A DNA stretch of 64,000 nucleotides, from assembly GCA_037954325.1 (NCBI GenBank), contig JBBMNZ010000002.1, forward strand, positions 15,051,679 through 15,115,678. The letters are read 5' to 3'. The notes below the pieces were generated by a model, which saw nothing but the letters and a program-made list of their open reading frames with translations, made no database searches and was not told the DNA's origin. Source of the stretch: Fistularia commersonii. Its lineage: Eukaryota; Chordata; Actinopteri; Syngnathiformes; Fistulariidae. The position numbers and the translations under genes are program-made. This document shows, in pieces, positions 58,924-64,000 of this stretch. The number at the start of each line of letters is the position of its first letter. Within the stretch, counting starts at the first letter, position 1.

Positions 58924-59349
58924 GAAAATGTTTTAGGCAAGAGTGAGAACAGACATTTTCCGAGAATTCTTTTAATGTTTTACTGTGCAACTACATGACT
59001 ATGCAAAGGTATTCAGAATGCTAGTTTTTGATATCATTTTATGTAAGAATACCTAACAGGATATTCAACATGACTGAATTGCTGTCTAATTGGCTTTGCA
59101 GCACCAGTGTAGAGGCACAGCACACCAAAGTGGTTTAATTATGGAGTAGAAATTTTGAAAAAGTTGTATCATTCCTATTTTGCCTAAAATGTTTTAGGCA
59201 AGAGTGAGAACAAACATTTCCTGAGAATTCTGTCCAGGTTTGACAATGAAGCTACATGACTATGTTAAGATATGCAGAATGCTACTTTAATACCACTTTA
59301 AATAAGAATGCCTATCATCTTTATTCAACATGGCTGAATTGCTGTCTTT
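58924..59349 (+). repeat. Diverged tandem duplication, about 262-bp unit
   Basis: 58924-59090 and 59186-59349 share order and sequence. Both start aaaatgttttaggcaagagt, continue through ctacatgactatg and cagaatgcta, and end near tgaattgctgtct. Differences and small gaps show an old duplication. Confidence 0.85.
59098..59163 (-). repeat. Right arm of long-range inverted repeat
   Basis: Reverse-complement partner of 57789-57841 and of 57973-57987. It sits between the two copies of the direct duplication at 58924 and 59186. Confidence 0.85.
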
Positions 59350-60279
59350 TTTGTCCACTGGCCAAGTAGCTACTGTTACAAACTAGATAACACCACAGCC
59401 TGTAATAAACCAACATATGTTGCACACTACCATATTTACTTCTGCTAAGCTACAATACTATTATCAGTCCCATTAGCAGTTTTTAGCAACATCAAGTTAA
59501 ACTAAAGAGACAAATATGCGTCACTGATTAGACCACATACAGGGAATTGATGGGAGTCATGGTAGTATGCCTGAACTGTAACGGTCTTTCTTCCCTCTAT
59601 CTTTCATTAGCAGACAGCAGTGTTGAGCGTGTGATTAAGTAAGGGATCATTCAGCTGACAATGTTTCTAAATCAACCTCAACAAAATTTTAGGTAATATA
59701 CAAAAAAGGGTTTCACACTGACATACACTGGCAAGCATGTACGCAGATTAACATGGGACGGAAAAGGCCATTTTGCAGATATAAACCCACTACTAAAATA
59801 TTCCAGAAAAATGCTATATTGGTCTTGCCCTGATATACCACATACGGAAATATTCCAGCATGAAAAGTATAATATAATATTTTATATTCGTTAATATAAG
59901 AAACTCTGTCCTCCTCATTCGCCTTTTCAATCTGTTTACCTTTGGAATTACATTGACTGTGGTTATGTTTTGAGTCACAAGAATGGTTTGGCAAAACATG
60001 TAGTGAATAGGTTTACAAAAATTCTTAAGTGTGCATATGTCGTATGTGATTGCGAAGCATGAACCTTTCCTCAACAACCATCTGTGAATTATTAAAGAAA
60101 AGATTTCTTGTTGACCATATGTAAAGATTACAAAATATAGCAGAGCAGTGCACTATGAGGTACTCTGGGCAGATGAGTTTAGCCTTGGCAAAAACATTCA
60201 CTATCCTTTTTATCTCATCAAGCATTTTGACAATTGTACACATACACTGAACAAAGTCAGTTCAACTGCAAAACCAACA

Positions 60280-60326
60280 TTTTACATGTCAATGTAAAAT
60301 ACAAGCCCAACTACAGTTGGGCTTGT
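60280..60326. repeat. Two adjacent small hairpins
   Basis: acaagcccaact (60301-60312) and its exact reverse complement (60315-60326) are separated by two bases. Just upstream, ttttacat and atgtaaaa are separated by four bases. A third partial copy of agttgggcctgt follows at about 60329. Confidence 0.8.
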
Positions 60327-61599
60327 ACAGTTGGGCCTGTAGATACTGGAAAGTTAACCAGCCACATATTTTTTGTCAAAAATGCCTTTCTGGGATCTTT
60401 TTATTTGAATGTGATGCCTCACCTATAAACATTTCCAAGCTAACACAATGTAGCAACCTTGATGCAGGTTTATGGCAAAGGGAAAGATAAAGCTAAAAAC
60501 CTTGGACAATGTTTTGAAATGGTCAAAAGGTGACAAGTTACGTTAGTTGACGACCAATGGTGAGCATTAATTATACCAATTAAAGTCAGGTGGACCCCAG
60601 GCTTGTAAGACACACAATATTCAAACACCTGACTATTTGTTCAAACTTAAGCACCGCTGAGCCTCTGGGTCCATGTATAGGGAAGGCAACTTAAAACGCA
60701 ATGTTGGGTACTGAACTTATGTTCTTGGTGTCGTGTAGGAGGGGTTTACCCTAATCAAACATGTGATGATATAAAAACATGCTTTGTTCTTGACCTTGCA
60801 CTGTTTTACATGTGGATGAGTTTATCATGTGACTGGAGTGAAAAATGTATGCCCGCAACGAATTCTTGCAATCGAGAGCAACAAAAACAATAGGAAAATG
60901 CCAAAAATGTTGAACTGGTGAAACAAGAACATTCAGGAACCTCAGGTCCGGTAATTGAAAATCAAATACTGTCAAATACAGCATTTTAAAATCATTCTAA
61001 GATCCAGCCATAGATGTTGACATTCTTAGATGTGTTGAGGAAATGTCAATTCTGCAACTCCACCCAGCACTATCACTCTGCTGCCGGTCCACCATCCAGT
61101 GTAAAAATACTTGCTAACCCCTTACAGACTTTCATAGGAAAAACAAACCGCATTTTTTACAACCTGTTGCACATAAAAATAGGAAAGTACGGAGCAGGTG
61201 AGAAATACATACAGATAATCAGGGGCAAATGATAAATAGGACAGTAATACTAATGATGTAGCTTAGTGTTTTCGCAATTCACAACACCGTGCTCTCCTAG
61301 AGAACTAGTTATATTGAATGTATCGACAAAGTTGAGCAAAATTTAACAATGTGTTTATACTTCCCAAGTGTCGATTACATTTGAAGAAACTGAGGAATGA
61401 CCTTCGCCTAATAATGATAAACTCCAGGGTTGTTTATATTAGCTTCTCTTGATTTAGCTACGTTAATCCTAACCCAAGCATTTCAGATGTGATTCTTTTC
61501 ATAGCCAGTGGACCGGATTTGCCCAACACAATGATACATTTCTTTTCGAAGCACTTATCAGGGGTAAAAAAAACACGAATCCCGGCAAAAATAATCAAA

Positions 61600-62545
61600 A
61601 CAGACCGTGCGTGGCTCAAACCTCGGGAGGAAACGGGCGAGTGCGTTGCCGTTTTTGCAGCTTCAAACGGCTCGTTTTTGAGATCTGGGACGTCGAGTAA
61701 TTTTAGATGATGGAGTTGTTTATTGACGGTCCACCCAGAACGGAAACTCCCCCCACGGCGGGGTCTCTTGTCACTTCCTCGTTGCGCTAAAGCGCACCGA
61801 GAACGGATCCAGGGGAAGCGAGGAAAGCTAAAAAAATGTTAAGAGCAAACATCCACGGCGAGCATATAGCACCCTCCCCCCACGTAATTTACAGTATCGT
61901 CGAGCGGGAACGCGCATTTGTGCGAACGGGCTGCTGTTTAGCCGACGCAAGGCATAATTCCTGAGGCACACCCTTTAAAAAACCACGGTGCCCTTTAAAC
62001 AAACTACCGTTGCGCCGGGGGACAGCCAAAGTCTTTACTTCGAATAAAAGGACGTTATACATGGTTAAAGAAACTCGGTTCGGTCGCGAACCGTGACAAT
62101 GCACTGCAAACCGAGACTTAACGTGAGCTGCCGTGAGAAAGGAAACAGTTGAGGACAAAAAAGTCGCTCGGAGATGCCCTGGTTGAGTTCGGTAATAGAT
62201 GGTTATTTACACCGATATCTCCCGCACAGAGGTAATATTCCCCCCTAGAAAACGTCTCGAGCACGCCCGGTGTCATCCTTACCTACACAGTGAATGAGTT
62301 TGTGCCTCCACGAGTCAAGTTCCTGCCGAAAGCCTCGCCTGTCGATTGTGCATTGCTGCCTTTTACACTGACTCGCCATTTTCTACCCGTTGTTCTCCGG
62401 GTCGCGCGGGAAGTGAATGCGCTCGCGCTCCGTGAACGCGCGCGTCCCCGAGACGAGGGGAAGCCGCTCGAGACGGAAATGCCCTGCGAGTTTTCAGCCA
62501 AAAAAAACAAACCACTGCAAAAGCGAAGCCGCGGTGACAAAAGCT
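61600..62545 (-). promoter_or_regulatory. lcor: CpG island, probable lcor promoter
   Basis: Roughly 950 bp rich in CG dinucleotides and GC in an otherwise AT-rich, CpG-poor neighbourhood. Examples are gcgcgggaagtgaatgcgct at 62405 and cgcgcgtccccgagacgagg at 62438. The position, upstream of the lcor exons on the minus strand and overlapping a good splice donor, suggests the main promoter of lcor. No TATA box seen. Confidence 0.7.
62283..62540 (-). other. lcor: Candidate noncoding first exon of lcor
   Basis: Within the CpG island, the minus strand has a consensus donor (tag|gtaagg) immediately after 62283. The frame running up to the donor closes with a stop, so the exon would be 5' UTR. It would splice to the acceptor at 50776. 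The 5' limit (about 62540) is only where CpG-rich sequence ends, and the transcription start is not determined. Confidence 0.5.
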
Positions 62546-64000
62546 AAAATCACAAGTAATTCAAATTGTAACAAATATGAAACGTCCGAGAATATGTGCC
62601 CTTTGCTTAATATATTATTATGTTTATACATTTTTTCTACAATTATTTGTTATTGTTATATTTTTCTTGTAACTCTGGCACAACAATTTCCTTCGGGAGA
62701 GATAAAGTTGTTCTCATTCTTATTCTTAAGTGCAAAATTACTTCTTTTCTTTTAATGTAGCCCGTTTCTCAGACGTCATAAAGTCAGAAATGATGACAGG
62801 AAAATTAAGTCTAAAAGTAAGACACCTTATTGAGATAGAGATGAAAAAAAACAGCAAATCAAAAATATATCCACTATAGAAAGTATTCAAGTTTAACTGG
62901 ATTTTGTATTGTTTATGATATTCTTCTCCAGTCATTGTTGACAGTCATGTCAGTACAAGGTGTAACTGTCAACCAGTCAAATTCCTTGTATGAGAGAACA
63001 CACTTGGTCCATCAAGTAGATTGTGATACCATTTTGTAACAGTATTATGAAAGCCGTGTTATGGTCCATGATTCGGAACTCAGTCCTCATTCGTCCTTCA
63101 CATGAATACTAAATACTAATGTAATAATGCAGTAATGCCAATTGAGAACTCATAACATAGTAGTACGCCTGAGTATGCATGTAATAACATTCTGATGACC
63201 GCTATGTGATTGTGTGATATGTGCACATGTGATAATAACAGAACGACCAGCAAGTATATATTTAATAATTCAATAACGACTACTGAGTACTCATGTAATA
63301 AAGTATTACACTGCTGATTCCTTGTGCACAAATGTCCAATAACTATTTGCGTATCTAGAACTAAAATGCAATCCATACTTGGATTTTGCTTGTGAGTTGT
63401 GTGCTAATGATGCACCGTGAGGACTTGCAAAATAAAGTTACCCTAATTTGTAAGTTCCCCTGGGTTATGACAGCATCATGCTGACCGCTGTCTCACGCTG
63501 TTGGTGTGATTCCAAACAGTCACAAGGAATCAATTTTTGTTTAATTTCATCTCAATCATAAAAATGTAAAAAATTCACAACTAAAGACTGAGCATTTTTG
63601 TAAAAATGTATCTCAAATGGTTCTTCTTAGCTATCTCAGGGGCTACATTGTGCCACGAGGGAGACAAACAGTGAGAGACAGAGAGAGAGAGAGAGAGATT
63701 CAAAGAAGACTGCATTTTCTTTATCATCATATGGGGCTCTCTATTGTGGTATTCACTTTGAAGCTCAGGAGCTTTTCCAAATCATCTGCTCATGTGTTCA
63801 GGCACGTGGGCTTACAAGTTGAATTAAAATGCGCAGATGCTGAGTTGGTGAAAACAATACCAGCCACAAAGTATCAACATTTGTAATCATTATGGGACTG
63901 ATAGTTGCTGTTTGTCTTTGTTGTTTGTTTATTCTCCTGTTTGCCAGATTTTACAAAAAACAAGAGACCATTTTTATTTAATTTAGAAGGTGTGTGTGTG
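62546..64000. other. AT-rich flank beyond the CpG island
   Basis: No gene recognised. It contains a diverged short tandem motif around 63106-63306 and a GA run at about 63680-63700. Confidence 0.5.
63106..63306 (+). repeat. Degenerate repeats of an ATGTAATAA-containing unit
   Basis: Three related segments near 63106-63135, 63165-63195 and 63272-63306 share the pattern 'nnctgagtactcatgtaataa' with changes. This is an old, decayed minisatellite or repeat, judged by eye. Confidence 0.45.

Larger units (their letters stand above)
51041..62282. other. Large lcor first intron
   Basis: About 11 kb, AT-rich. I found no coding exon on either strand. The only structured parts I can see are the inverted and direct repeats at 57.8-59.35 kb and small hairpins near 60.3 kb, listed separately. 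Confidence 0.55.

Noticed and set aside
61489..61710. 73-codon frame at the edge of the CpG island
   Set aside because: No similarity recognised and no splice context. Likely chance.
62283..62755. Open frames in the CpG island on both strands
   Set aside because: GC-rich sequence stays open by chance. The minus frame ends in a stop at the splice donor and does not match any LCOR or LCORL N terminus.
1..64000. CRISPR arrays, operons or prokaryotic defence systems
   Set aside because: The DNA is clearly vertebrate, with spliced genes. The regular repeats present are microsatellites.

Overview
The window looks like genomic DNA of a ray-finned fish. It has many short introns with GT-AG borders, dense (CA)n/(GT)n and (GAAA)n microsatellites, a degenerate Tc1/mariner transposon of a type common in fishes, and two vertebrate-specific genes. 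The species cannot be named from the sequence.

Left part (about 2997-26327, plus strand): the 3' two thirds of a SLIT1-type axon guidance gene. I reconstructed 28 coding exons that join in one open frame of 1217 codons plus a stop. They encode the rest of LRR domain 2 (its N-terminal cap lies upstream of the window), LRR domains 3 and 4, the EGF repeats, the laminin G domain, the late EGF repeats and the C-terminal cystine knot. The residue choices follow SLIT1 rather than SLIT2 or SLIT3. The introns hold a truncated Tc1-like element (15849-17441), a tRNA-derived SINE-like fragment (about 13150-13260) and many microsatellites.

Middle part (26328-34188): converging 3' regions. The slit1 3' UTR starts with a long GAAA repeat. 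Near 30.6-31.3 kb there is a decayed piece of retrotransposon coding sequence on the minus strand. The rest is AT-rich, with no further gene seen.

Right part (34189 to about 62540, minus strand): lcor, tail to tail with slit1, as in the human LCOR-SLIT1 neighbourhood. A CpG island at about 61.6-62.55 kb with a noncoding first exon leads to a 39-nt exon carrying a candidate start codon. Five more shared exons follow, then a choice of two terminal exons in the same splice phase. The nearer one (44098-45091) gives short LCOR with a pipsqueak-type helix-turn-helix. The farther one (34189-38791, 1533 codons) gives the long form, the fish counterpart of PALI1 (formerly C10orf12), a PRC2 accessory protein.

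The most interesting points are this LCOR/PALI1 terminal-exon switch, a 24-nt symmetric cassette exon in slit1, a shortened linker where SLIT2 is cleaved, and unexplained repeat architecture in the large lcor first intron: a 53-nt inverted repeat about 1.3 kb apart, overlapping a tandem duplication of about 262 bp.
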